A DNA stretch of 64,000 nt from Tigriopus japonicus. Taxonomy: Eukaryota; Arthropoda; Copepoda; Harpacticoida; Harpacticidae. Shown here piece after piece: positions 26,501 through 37,540 of the stretch (position 1 is its first letter; the number at the start of each line of letters is the position of its first letter). The translations under genes and the position numbers were made by a program. The stretch lies in the NCBI GenBank assembly GCA_010645155.1, contig CM021321.1, positions 3,419,126 to 3,483,125 of the forward strand, given 5' to 3'. The notes beneath the pieces were generated by a model, which was given only the letters and a program-made list of their open reading frames with translations, ran no database searches and was not told the origin of the DNA.

Positions 26501-27584
26501 GAGGAAAATGGCCGTGACAATTGAACGTCACAATTTATGTGCATTCCTCAAACTTGGCACATCTCCGGATGTTCAAACTGTGTCCAGAAGAGTCGTGCCC
26601 AACCCAGAAGCATTATCGCACACTGCGCACACACGCACACAACCAATGGTTGGTGGTCGTGACTCGACGGGAGATCTCGAAAAACTTGGACTCTGGACAC
26701 GAAATAACTCGGGGAACGTCTTAATTCCAACGGGAATGACGGACCTCTACCAACATGCGTGCACGTGCACGACTCCCGCGTCATATCTTCTCCCAGACCT
26801 GGTCTAATCAGAGGGATTCATTGGGTGGTTTCCACCACTTCCACAGCATCCTTATCGTCCGCATCTAGTACAGCAACAACTACAACATTGTTGCCGTCGT
26901 CGTTTTCATGCCCAACATGTTGTGAAGAAGCCATTAGCATTTGCTTCGAATCTTCGAATCTGCATGACATGGTGGATTTGAATTCGGAATTCCGGCGTTG
27001 GGTGGATGGAAGAAAAAGGTAACGGGAACACGGACAACAATGTGAATAGGAACAATATTACAAGTGCCTTGGGGCCAATCAGGAGATCAAACGGATGGTT
27101 TCGTCCGTGTAGAAACCCGAGCAAAACAAAACGGTTACTGACTTCCGGCTTAGCTTGCCAATCACTTGGCGCAACGATGATTGAAATTCATTTCACGGGG
27201 ATTAAACCTGTTTTCAGATTTATGAAAAGTGTCTAGACGGGTCAATTTCACATCAATTTACTACTCAATTTTGGCACGCATATGCGGACTTTGGTTTTAC
27301 GTAGGTCTTTAGACCTAATCGAAGCGTGGAGTTCTTCGCTCAATAAAGAGGGAAATATGAATAAGGGCCAAAACTGTTCCTTAATAGTTCGCAAGATAAT
27401 GGAGATCGAAGCAAATTGTTCCTGAAAAGGTTCAGTCTAATACAATATCTGTTTTACATGCTGGAAGACTGTTACCCTGACTTGATTTTAGGATACTTGA
27501 GCAATTTGAATTAGTGGAAGTAATATGCAACTTTGAATATAAAAAAAAATCAGCGGTAAATTTACATGTATGCATTGAAGGATA
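20550..27584. other. Long intergenic stretch without a supported gene
   Basis: About 7 kb. It contains pyrimidine-rich and simple-sequence patches (CAGT/CATT runs near 22810-22855, ATT/GTT runs near 22370-22400) and an AT-rich part from about 24.8 to 26.3 kb. Short frames near 20932-21171 (-) and 22289-22612 (+) show no domain. I support no gene here. Confidence 0.4.
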
Positions 27585-27592
27585 GTCAAAAT

Positions 27593-27883
27593 TAGAGGGC
27601 TAACAGAGAAATGTCACTCCAGTGCAGTCACTTGAGATTTGTTTTGAACACACTTCATGGATCAGGCAGCAAGGGTGTCAAGTGACTTGATTCATCATAC
27701 ATTGCTCTTGTTCATCCAAAGGAGTCGAATGAGCAATTTTGCCACTGACTCCCCACAAACACAAGTTCAGGTTGTGAATCATGTAACTTAGCGTGTTCAA
27801 CGTCAAATCCCATCACACACACACAATGGAGGCTTGGTGACTCACAAATATTTTCGGAGTGTCATTTCTCTGTTAGGCCTCTA
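27593..27883. mobile_element. hAT MITE (291 bp) with 28-bp terminal repeats
   Basis: The left end starts TAGAGGGCTAACAGAGAAAT and the right end, reverse-complemented, starts TAGAGGCCTAACAGAGAAAT. The terminal repeat is about 28 bp with two mismatches. Flanks are GTCAAAAT (27585-27592) and GTCAAATT (27884-27891), an 8-bp target duplication with one difference, which fits the hAT superfamily. The interior is non-coding. Confidence 0.85.
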
Positions 27884-30800
27884 GTCAAATTATACTGGCT
27901 TTACTGATTGAACTTTAGGCGTTCATTGTTGGTGAAATTAATTAAAAATCCATCCTTGCAGTGTGTCCAGTGAGTAAAAATTTGTTCTCAATTATCCCCA
28001 AGTAGTAAATCTCAAGGCAAAACACTTGAGTTCTCTTTGGAAAAGAATGCCCAATTCAGATTTTGACGCTCCTTCCCGAAAAGGTCTTGGTTGAAGTTCG
28101 AGGCTCATTTGAAGGAGCGAAGAACATGCTTTGCTTTGCCCACAATAACACTTCATTGAGGACATCCTCTTGAGATGATGTCTCTTCTTCCTGTGAGCGA
28201 AGATGAGAGGCCAGATCGACCCTGAAATAACCGTATTGTTCCGAATTGTTGCTTGCCATGTCAAGCTCAATTTTCCAACCCATCATGCAAGCGTTCTGTA
28301 GCTTTGGACGCCTTTCAATTTATGGACCACGAGAACCGGCGCTGAAGTATGGTGGGTTCTTATCCCATCATGACGTTTCTGGCTCGAGTAGATCATCAGG
28401 ATGTAACTCAATCCCAAAATTGAAAGAACTCTGAAAGGAAACCCTTCACTGGTCCAAGATCGATGGACCGTCATGAAAAATAATCTGTGTAGTATATGCG
28501 TGTAGACCACCCAAAGATCGTCTTGATTTTCAAGAACAATTCAAGAAGGGTTCTTTCTCAGATTTGACGAGCTGGATCTTGAAAGCTTGTCATGTCAACT
28601 GACATATCTGCATGCACCAATGATTCCATTCTTGGCTTCTTTTGGAAGCGCATTGGGGATTGTTGGAAATGCAACCCTGACACAGTCATCTTCAGCAATC
28701 CAGTGTCATCCTTGGTGACCTGGCTTTGACCAACTGACAAGGCCTTTCATCGTTACCGTCAAGTTTTGGGCTTCAACGATCGTGCCAACCTCAATGAATA
28801 TGTTTGTTAATCCTTCCCCCTCCTCATATAATCATCTTGAATAGATCTTCTTTTTCTGGGTCGTGATCCTTTTCTGGGGCCATGAGAGAACCTAATAGTC
28901 TATGCGTATGGACTCCTATTAGCTTGACTCCAAAGACATCTTACTATACGTGGCTCAAATTCAAACCACGAGTACATCCATGAATTGGGCAATTGTGTGT
29001 ATGTGTGCGTGATTGTATTGCACTGACAGGGCCTGGTGAACCAACGAACGAACGCGAGTGGCATGGGGAATTTTCGCTTTAGAGGTCACTTTTTCTCATC
29101 CAGTGCGGAGGAGGATTAAAAAAGACTGGAGAAGGAGACACAACGCACGGTCCGACTAGAGCTACAAAAAGGTTAAAGTTGCATATTTGTAAATCAAAAT
29201 TCAAAACACCAGCCTAAGACCATACCCAGGGTTTAAAGCCAACAAACCTCGGGGCGATCTGGATAAATGGCGAATAATTTCTACATTGCCACGACGTTAA
29301 ATCATTTTGTATCGCTTTGTATAAATTTCAATCTACATATATATTTTCAGTAAAGCTTCTACTAAAAATACATGCTTACCATTTTACCCTGCGATGCTTA
29401 TTCTACTACACTCGAAAGAGAAAATTAGTTATAATTTTTACCTCTTGAGGAAACTGGAATTCATAAAACGTCGAGAAAAAAATTGAACTTTAAATTGTAC
29501 CTAATATCGGACAATAAATTGAAAAATCCCAAAAGGAGTTAAAAAGAAAAAAACATCCATGAAAAAATACAGTTTTAGGAAATATTGATAATTGGTTATT
29601 TTAAAACTAATTTTTTAATTGTGTCATAGTTTAATATGCTCACATCACTCTTTGTCCGTCCCAAGTAACAACATAAAAAAATAACCGGAATGATGTGTGG
29701 CATCCACCGTGGAAGAGGAGGCGTCAGGAAGCTCCTGGGCAGAATTTGCTAAGATATCGGGTGTTGCGGCGGTTGTTGCCCGTCAATGTAGTAACGCTCA
29801 CCTGCGTGAGTGCCCCAAGTATTTTAACGAAGGCACGCCACTTACCCATTCACCCAACCGAATAGTCGGACCGGGAGGAATAAATTGAGAAAGGGTAAAA
29901 ACTTCGAGCTGGCCCTCTCCCTCATCTCGCGCAGGATGGAAGAATGCGACCTTGAGTGGGATAATAAATGCATTTATTGGTTCAACAGGTGGGTTCTCCC
30001 AATTCGGCAGCAGGAAAAAATCCACATCGTCATCCTCGATCTCGAAGCAAAGGGTTGGTTGGTGGTTGATCTCGTCATCATCCGCCCCTTTGTGCTAAAC
30101 ACACCAGGGGGTTGGGAGCTATGACTTATTAGTTAATATTAGGGCCCTAGGTTTGGGTAGGCCATGAATTTATTGAGTGAGCCGACAAAACGACTAAACC
30201 AACACGCCTCTATGGTGAATCTCATTAGACCTGTCAGACCACCGGAACATCGCCAAACAAGAACACGGCTAATAATCATGAATCTACGTCTCCTCTTCCC
30301 AGTTTTTTCCCATCCAGCGGATGTTTTTCCCCGGTGTCAAAGCGTTGGAACCATTTATTGTTGGCTCGGTTTTTGTTGTTGTCGCCAGAACCAACCGCAA
30401 GTTCAAGGCACACATTCCAGGGGAGACCCCCAAGTTTTTATCAATGCTCAAGACTAATCCCCTCCGTGATTCCTCGTATCTTGGTACACCCATCCATCGT
30501 GGACGAGAGAAGAGACAAGCGTTCCTTTTACTAGCGAGCATGGCCACCGATTCCTTGCTTCAAACGACGACAGTGCAATCTCTTATCAGAGAGTAATGCC
30601 GTGCATAATTCGGCCTGAAAAAAAGACCTCCACAGAGAAAGTTAGAAGAGGCACAAAATCATAAACAAGCTAGCATAAACATAAACATTAAGTAAAAGCA
30701 ACATTGCCTCCAATGAATGCTAACGAATGGTAGTGTACGTTCAAAAGAATACCTTTTTTTAATGTGGCTCCTCTAGAAACGTCTCTGATCAACAGGGCCT

Positions 30801-33104
30801 GACTCCCAAGGAGCGAATGGAATGAGGAAATACAAGACGCTTTGCGATTGGATCGAGTATTATGAGTTTGAGTATGTGTGTGTGTGTGTATACTGTACAT
30901 GTTAGTCGTGTCATTTGGGAGCAAGGAACCTCAATTGAAATGGGGGGGAGATGAGAGACAGGGGGCTTTTAGTAATCAGTTAAGTGAAGCCAAATGGATC
31001 ACTTCAGAGTGGCTTCAATGGACAACCAGTAATGAGAAGTCCAGTCATAATATGGCTAAACATTCAAGCAAACCACTAAGCCACAAAGACACAAGGCATG
31101 ATTAGACAAACTTGGAAAAAAGGACAGGGGATTTGAATTTGCAGCCTTATCCTTGGCCCAATTGACTTATGACATCGTCACAATTTCGACGGCTGTCACC
31201 AATTGGCATTGTTCGCATTTGAATGTCAATGAACACGTTAGAAATAGCTCAAAGAGCATTTCTGTCCTGAACCAACCAACCAACCCAACACTATTTCCAA
31301 CACTCACGTTGATATGACGGCGTGACTTGGCGGATAACAGTGCTTTATTATTCAAGAGTCAGCCAAAAGTCTAGAGATCTTGATCGTTACTTTTAGCACT
31401 GCCAAGATTTGATTTTAGCGCTAACCGTTACGGACTTGCCAATAAATTCTTGGTCGGCCTGGGAAATCGATGAAATGTTTCTCAAAATCAATCATTGTCA
31501 ATTCTTTCCGGATTCATTGAAGCCCTCGAACAATGTTCTTTCTTTCTTTTTTTGTGAGTACCAAGTTCGAATGGGTTTGCTTATGTCGAGTATGTGTGAC
31601 GCAGTTTAGTCGTGGTTCAATATCCTTCCCATCTTAAAGACCGCTAATTACCGTTGTTTGAAGAGGGGGTCGGCTAAGGTCGATCTTGATGTGCACGAAT
31701 ATCTAGATCTTCCTGACATTCAAATACTTTAAGAAGCATTAAAAAGAATGCCAAAGCATTACTCATGTCGAGGGAGGAAGGATCTGGAGAATGCTCTGCA
31801 GTTAGATGGATGGTTGGTGGCTCAGAATCGAGAGATCCACAACACCGGTAAAGATGTTTTAACAAGCCAACATAACAGTACATCCTCCACTTGAAATCTG
31901 GGGAATTTTAATCTCCATTCAGGACACAAAGGGCTGAATAATCGCGCCAATCTTGCTCGTTCTTTTGAGCTGCAGCAACCATCTTGTGTTCTGGAATCGT
32001 GTTGGTTCGTCACTTGGAATACTGGGTACCAGTTCATGTACGTACAGTATGTCAGTATCTGGAAACACGCCCGATTACCCAATGGCAATCATAAAAGCTC
32101 CTCAAAATAAACACTCGTCTTGAGTGAACATGAATGTACCCCGCAACTGTTTCTTAGAGCTTTGTGAATGTGCACATTTGCTCACGTGGGCAAGAATTCT
32201 GACAACTGACATTCATGAAAGCGACAATCCCTCCAATTTTCATGACAAAAGGGATACGTGTCATGGAGCTTTGATGAAGCCGAAAAAATCCGGACCATCT
32301 CGAGTCATCGTGTGCATTGATCCGAAAAAGCGAATTTTTGGGTGGACCCATTGGATCGGATGTCCAATTAGAGCGAGTTTGAAACTTTGGAAGATTGTTG
32401 GAGATGGAGAATCGTGATGTCAGAGATGACATCTCTTGGAGCAATGCGGAAGCCTGATCTACAACATTCATGCTGAGCTTGGCAATGAATCGTGTCGAAC
32501 CATTAAGTAAGAAAGAGTAGGGAGGCCATTCGAAATTCAAGATACATCACCGAGAGCTCTTTGCAGATTTGGGCCGTCCATCTTGGCACAATCCGTTTGT
32601 GCACTTTAGATGACATTGCCAATCGTACATTGATGCAACAGAACTAGCAAATTTGTTATCTAAGCCGTATACATTGTTTTGGCTGAACTAAGTATTTTTC
32701 TTGTGAGAGTACTTTGAAGGGATTTTGTACCGTGCTTCAGGAACTTGTGGAGGTGATGCCCATGCGGGTCATTCTTGGTCCATTGCCCTGAAAGTTGATG
32801 AACGAAAATAAATGCAATTGAGACTGAACACAAAAACAGTCAGTCCATTTTAGGCGATATATGACGTTTCTCGAATCCGCAAGATCGGCCCTAGATTAGA
32901 AATTTATGCCACAAGCCCCAAATAAAGATGTTCTTAATTGATTCAAATGCAAGAGATCAAGAAAATACCGGGGTATTTACAATATCGATAAATAAGCGAC
33001 ATGCCGTCTTTGAAGCCGGAGGAGATGTTTTTAAATTCCAAAGACTTTTGACATCAGTTTTGAAATTGGAAGGTACCGCCGTACATTTATTTCAATTCTG
33101 ACAA
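27884..33104. other. Intergenic stretch without a supported gene
   Basis: About 5.2 kb. It includes a GT dinucleotide run near 30874-30890, an AT-rich block at 29.2-29.7 kb and a relatively GC-rich block at 29.7-30.5 kb with short frames on both strands. The minus-strand frames at 28558-28740 and 32154-32540 look protein-like in places but have no recognisable domain and no splice support. Confidence 0.4.
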
Positions 33105-33107
33105 TAA

Positions 33108-33383
33108 GGTCACGGGCAAAAAACGATGTAATTTTTTTCAAAACATACTTGATGTAAAGTATTTCAATATTTTCTCTTTTGAATGGCTCCTTTTGAACAA
33201 CACTCTCGAAAGACGCAGTTGAAGTTTTGTTTCTTGAAATTAGATCCCGAACTGAATGGCTATCGCAAATATTCTACGTAAACACACCCATAAAACTATT
33301 ATAGAATTGAGAGAAAGACTATGCTCAAGTATATTATTGGAAGTTTGTTTTAAGTGGCATTACAGCGGTTTTTGCCCGTGAAC
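33108..33383. mobile_element. Probable PIF/Harbinger-like MITE (276 bp)
   Basis: The left end reads GGTCACGGGCAAAAAACGAT; the right end, reverse-complemented, reads GTTCACGGGCAAAAACCGCT. Three of 20 positions differ. Both ends are flanked by TAA (33105-33107 and 33384-33386), the 3-bp target size of PIF/Harbinger elements. The short duplication could be chance, so the superfamily is tentative. No coding capacity. Confidence 0.6.
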
Positions 33384-33386
33384 TAA

Positions 33387-35039
33387 TTACAAAATCACAT
33401 GAATATGTGGCAGTACTTTTCAACTTCAAAAGTGGCCTCAAAAGTTTTTGGCATTAGAAAGCGACTACTCCGCCTGAAAAAACACCGTGAACAATTATGA
33501 TTAGGCGTACGATTAGGCCATAAGACACAAAGTCTGATGCCCCAAAAGTTGTTAATTTGCTATTTGCTGCTATCATCCTTTAATTGCCAACTACTGTTTA
33601 ATTTTTGACGAAATATATTTTCGAAACCAAACTTTCAATCTAAAAAACGAGACCGACAAAGAATTCGACTTGAAAAATAATTTGTTTTTTTAGGCAGATT
33701 GTATAAGTTGTAAATTCAAGTGTTCAAAGCTTATTACTACAAAAAATGGAATTGATTATGGAAAACTCTTGAGTGGCATTGAATTTCGGTCAAGAGTTAA
33801 GGTTGTATTGTTAGAAAATGTTTATTTTGCTCTTGCTTTTTTCCATTCAAATGGAGTGCTTCTCTTTCTGTCTAGACAAATATGGAAGAATATCCAAAAA
33901 AGAACAATAATGTCTCAGTTCTAGGTTTAAGTAAATTTAAAAATGACTGCCTTGAAATTGATTTGGATATCAATGCTTCTAATTTCAAACCAAGTCTGGT
34001 TTTCAGGGAAAAAGAAACAAATAACTCGAATTTGGCAAATTCTTAGACCTCGCACTGGGGAATTACGAACTACAAAGACACATCAAGTTCAAGAAAAACC
34101 ATGAATTTGCCCCCTTTCATTAGCATCAATTCACTTGGGCGATCCAGGAAGTAAAAGGAATGAATTTTATCCCAATGGACTTCCTTTCTTTTTTTTCTCA
34201 ATCCGTTCTTATCCCTCAAACTCCCACTCACATTTCCCGAATCGATTTGTATTCACTCCAATGACGGTTTGTTTTTGGTCCAGCAGCCAAAAAAGCCCTC
34301 CCGAATAACTGCCCCATGAGGCTGGGATGAGCTTCGTTCTACGTTTCTTGTCCCCTTCAAGAAGATATTCTAACCACACAAACACTCATTCAAATACCCA
34401 TCCATCCAGAAATTGATCAAATACGATTAGTATCCTCAGACATGTTTTTCTCTCACTGAGGTGGACTACAAGAAAATTTTAGCTGGTCCTTCCGTGACCA
34501 ACGTGATCGCCTTTAATAAGCCTTATCTGGTCGACAATGGATGATTTTAACGATAAAAAGACACTGACACTGTTCAATGTCATCCGTTTTTTATATCCCG
34601 ACAGATGTATTGGGTACAAATTGAACACTTGATGAGTTCTGTCTATAGGTATAGAGGTAGTAAGTGTGTGTGTGCGGTTCTCAGGTGGTTGACTTCCAAT
34701 GGTTAAAGGTTAAGTAACTCTCGTGAAGCCTTCAGGCTTTAATTGAAAATGGATGAAAGTAACTGTAGGATAAATTCGATTAGGCTCCTGCAACACGGTG
34801 CGAGACAATGCCATTAAATCCACCGAATGAAAAATGGTTCAGCATCAAACCTAGACAAGTGCAAAAATCCTATGGATGCCTCATGTTGGTAGATATATTA
34901 TTTGTAGCTAAAAACCTTTACGGATTTGTAACCAATACGAATAATGTTATTCAAAGTAATAATAACAATGGGAAAAGGATTTTGCTAAAAAGATGTTTGC
35001 TAGTTTTTATGTAGACTACGTTGTCAAAAGTTTGCATTG
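33387..35039. other. AT-rich intergenic stretch
   Basis: About 1.65 kb with no coding region, RNA gene or clear repeat that I can identify. Confidence 0.4.
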
Positions 35040-35286
35040 TATGGTAGCTGTAGTCAAGAGCCACTGAATGTTTCTGGACCGGGAGGCTAATGCAAGAGAT
35101 TATGATTTCAAGTAGGAACAGTTCAATTATGTACTTCTGCAAATGAGACCTTGCCTATGTTAACTAGGATACGTATTTCAAATTTCAGCTCAGTCGAACG
35201 TCGGCGTCAAAAGTTGTGCTCTCTCAAAGTTCAGTGCAAATCCTACAGAGAATGAATCAACTAGCCCATGTCTGGTAATTGTTTTT
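35040..35286 (+). repeat. Left arm of a split foldback element
   Basis: This arm is inverted-homologous to 37339-37540, and in direct orientation resembles 56541-56758. Its last 143 bp (35144-35286) are perfectly repeated at 37196-37338. The outer part (GTAGCTGTAGTCAAGAG near 35044) pairs with CTTGCTGTAGTTCAC near 37507-37521. It appears to be one half of a foldback MITE later separated from the other half by a 1.9-kb insert. Confidence 0.7.
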
Positions 35287-35440
35287 CCGTTACGGAAAGT
35301 GGAACCCCCTGGTATAATCAGTACTTTCTTTTGGTTCTGGATTCTTACCCTCCCCTGGGAGAATGTAGCATTTTCTACCGGGAAAATATTAGTGACAACA
35401 AGCTTTACGGGGCCCATGTGGGAACAGGGGGTTTTGGGTG

Positions 35441-35660
35441 GGGAGAAGTAAGCGGGAGAAGTAAGTGGGAGAAGTAAGCGGGAGAAGTAAGTGGGAGAAG
35501 AAAGTGGGAGAAGTAAGTGGGAGAAGTAAGTAGTAGAAGTAAGTGGGAGAAGTAAGTAGTAGAAGTAAGTGGGAGAAGTAAGTAGTAGAAGTAAGTGGGA
35601 GAAGTAAACGGGAGAAGTAAGTGCGAGAAGTAAGTGCGAGAAGGAAGCGGGAGAAGTGAG
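35441..35660. repeat. 13-bp minisatellite, about 17 copies
   Basis: The unit is GTAAGTGGGAGAA with variants (GTAAGC, GTAGTAGAA, GTGCGAGAA). Because three units equal 39 bases, the opposite strand stays open and gives a spurious Leu/Ser/Thr/Pro-rich repeat frame (35190-35663, minus). Variants TAGTAG alternate with GTGGGA units in the middle, which suggests higher-order duplication of two-unit blocks. Confidence 0.9.
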
Positions 35661-36283
35661 CATGATAAGTAGGGACAGGAACTTGAAACGAAAAAAAACT
35701 ATTCGTCTTCTGAGCCTTTATTCGTCGCGAATTTTTTTTCGTCTAATTTGCATATTATTCGTCTTTTTCAAGCTCTTTACGCGTTGTTTTCTAATTTCCA
35801 CGCAAAAAATAACTTCGAAGAAAGTTCAACGTCAAAGCTTCAGCCAAGGAAATAAATTGATTGATTGTCAATTCCGGTTTTGCACCAACAAAAACAATCC
35901 ACACTTAAAAATCAACTTGGACTCGTAGCATTGCCCGCCAGACACAGAAAAGAAAGATTACTGTTAGGTTTAAAAAGCTTTCTGGCCATGAGAACAATTG
36001 ATGTATCTGTAATTCTCACTTTATGTATAACTCTACTGTATACTCTCCTTAAAGGAGGCATTTTCTAACTTTTGTTTTTACCTGACATATGTACCACTGA
36101 ATAATTCTTGCCCATTAGGTTATTCCTGTTTTAAATTTTCTAGATTTTGCCGTTTTTGCACAAGTAGACAATTTTTTCGGTCAATAAGGAGATACATTTT
36201 GTCTGTTCAGTAAAAGCAGTTTAAACGTCTTTTTCGGTCTGTACAGGCACTCAATTTGTCTCCGTTTTTATCATAGTTATGAG

Positions 36284-37116
36284 TAGGGCTAGGGAAATTT
36301 TTTTTTACATAAAATTTTTTTTTTTACATTTTTTGCCAATTTTACGTGAATATAACATTTTAATTTTATTTGACATTTTTTTGGAAAATTTCAACATTTT
36401 CTTAACATTTTTTGTACTTTTTGCTCAAAAATGTCATCCCAAAACCGGTTCTGAGAGACCAATTAATCAAATGAAGGCTTGATTGAAATTCCCGCCAAAA
36501 TTTCCCGCTAAAATTGTCATTGTTCAGCTTCACATTTTACGATGCCAATCAGTTCAAATCTTTGGAGAGGGGAAAAAGTGCCCTTAAAGTTTCTTTTTGT
36601 TATTGTGAAAAAGTTCACATCAGAAACTTTGTGACCCTTGTTTCCGTGATTATTTTACGTGGGCTAAATAGCTATGTGTAGAGTAAATTATGTTTTAAGT
36701 TGGCACTGTTGCCATTATTTACTCAGACTTTAATATCTATTGCCTTTCAAAGGGTCTGATGAATGAGCTATCTGACTTATAACATAAACTGTTTTGACGT
36801 CTAGCTTATAAAAGCACCCCGCTATGTGAAGTGCAACCTCCCGTTTTTTAAGCTAGAGTTTTGACGGCATTATTTCCTTCAGATGTCTGATCACACTGTC
36901 TTAAGTAGTCTTCTCAAGTCCTCCACGCATCTAGTCCCATTTCTCACACATTTCGTTGACTTTTTGCCCTAATTTTTAACATTTTTTTGCTCTTTTTGCT
37001 CTAAATTTCAACATTTTTTGCCCTTTTGCCCTATATTTCAACATTGTTTGCCCTTTTTTCCTGACATTTTGATGACATTTTTTGGATGTTTTTCCAACAT
37101 TTTTTCCCGGGCTCTA
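36284..37116. mobile_element. Non-autonomous hAT element (833 bp) with subterminal repeats
   Basis: The left end is TAGGGCTAGGGAAA and the right end, reverse-complemented, is TAGAGCCCGGGAAA. The flanks GTTATGAG (36276-36283) and TTTATGAG (37117-37124) form an 8-bp target duplication with one mismatch. The ends resemble those of the hAT transposon at 53420-55234. Near the right end, three imperfect copies of a roughly 31-bp unit with the core CAACATTTTTTGCCC lie at 36962-37054; related AACATTTT motifs recur near the left end. Such subterminal repeats are typical of hAT transposase binding regions. No transposase is encoded. Confidence 0.75.
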
Positions 37117-37195
37117 TTTATGAGTAAGTAGTTTCATTCGCCTTTTGGGCAAATTGATTCGATTTTTTACGTCTTTTTAGTGAGTTTTTCTTCCT

Positions 37196-37338
37196 TGAGA
37201 CCTTGCCTATGTTAACTAGGATACGTATTTCAAATTTCAGCTCAGTCGAACGTCGGCGTCAAAAGTTGTGCTCTCTCAAAGTTCAGTGCAAATCCTACAG
37301 AGAATGAATCAACTAGCCCATGTCTGGTAATTGTTTTT
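37196..37338 (+). repeat. Second copy of the perfect 143-bp direct repeat
   Basis: Identical base for base to 35144-35286, from TGAGACCTTGCC to GGTAATTGTTTTT, and diverging immediately on both sides. The perfect identity indicates a recent duplication, because the inverted arms of the same element have drifted considerably. Confidence 0.95.
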
Positions 37339-37540
37339 TGTTTTACCACAAAAGGGCGAATTCATTCATTCTATGCAATCTTCAGTGCATAAGTTTGAGA
37401 AAGCATAACTTTTCACTCCAGCATTTGATTGACTTGAAAATTGAAATATGTCGTCTACTCAATACAAGCATTGTTAGCCTCTCACTCCAGAAATTCAGTG
37501 CTTCTTGCTGTAGTTCACAAGAGCCGGGGAAACAACTGCA
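37339..37540 (-). repeat. Right arm of the split foldback element
   Basis: This sequence is the reverse complement, with many changes, of the arm at 35040-35286 and of 56541-56758. Shared landmarks include ACCACAAAAGGGCGA (37346-37360), AGTTTGAGAAAGCATAACTT and GTTAGCCTCTCACTCCAG. Directly after the 143-bp repeat it makes a large potential hairpin. Confidence 0.7.

Larger units (their letters stand above)
35287..37195. mobile_element. 1.9-kb insert bounded by 143-bp perfect direct repeats
   Basis: The segment lies between the two identical 143-bp copies (35144-35286 and 37196-37338). It contains a 13-bp minisatellite (35441-35660), an AT-rich part with repeated CGTCTTTTT motifs (about 35690-36240, and once more near 37170), and a hAT element (36284-37116). 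No reverse transcriptase or transposase is recognisable. The direct repeats could be a very long target duplication, short LTR-like ends, or the product of a tandem duplication. Confidence 0.55.

Noticed and set aside
28558..28740. Minus-strand 60-codon frame with VSGLHFQ, resembling an Ig-domain edge
   Set aside because: The resemblance is limited to a few residues, the expected cysteines are missing and no neighbouring Ig exons with splice sites were found.
32154..32540. 128-codon minus-strand frame
   Set aside because: No recognisable domain, no splice or context support, and overlapping frames on the other strand of similar length.
35190..35663. 157-codon minus-strand frame with LLLPLTSP repeats
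   Set aside because: It is explained by the 13-bp minisatellite (three units make 39 nt), so the repeat keeps the frame open by chance.
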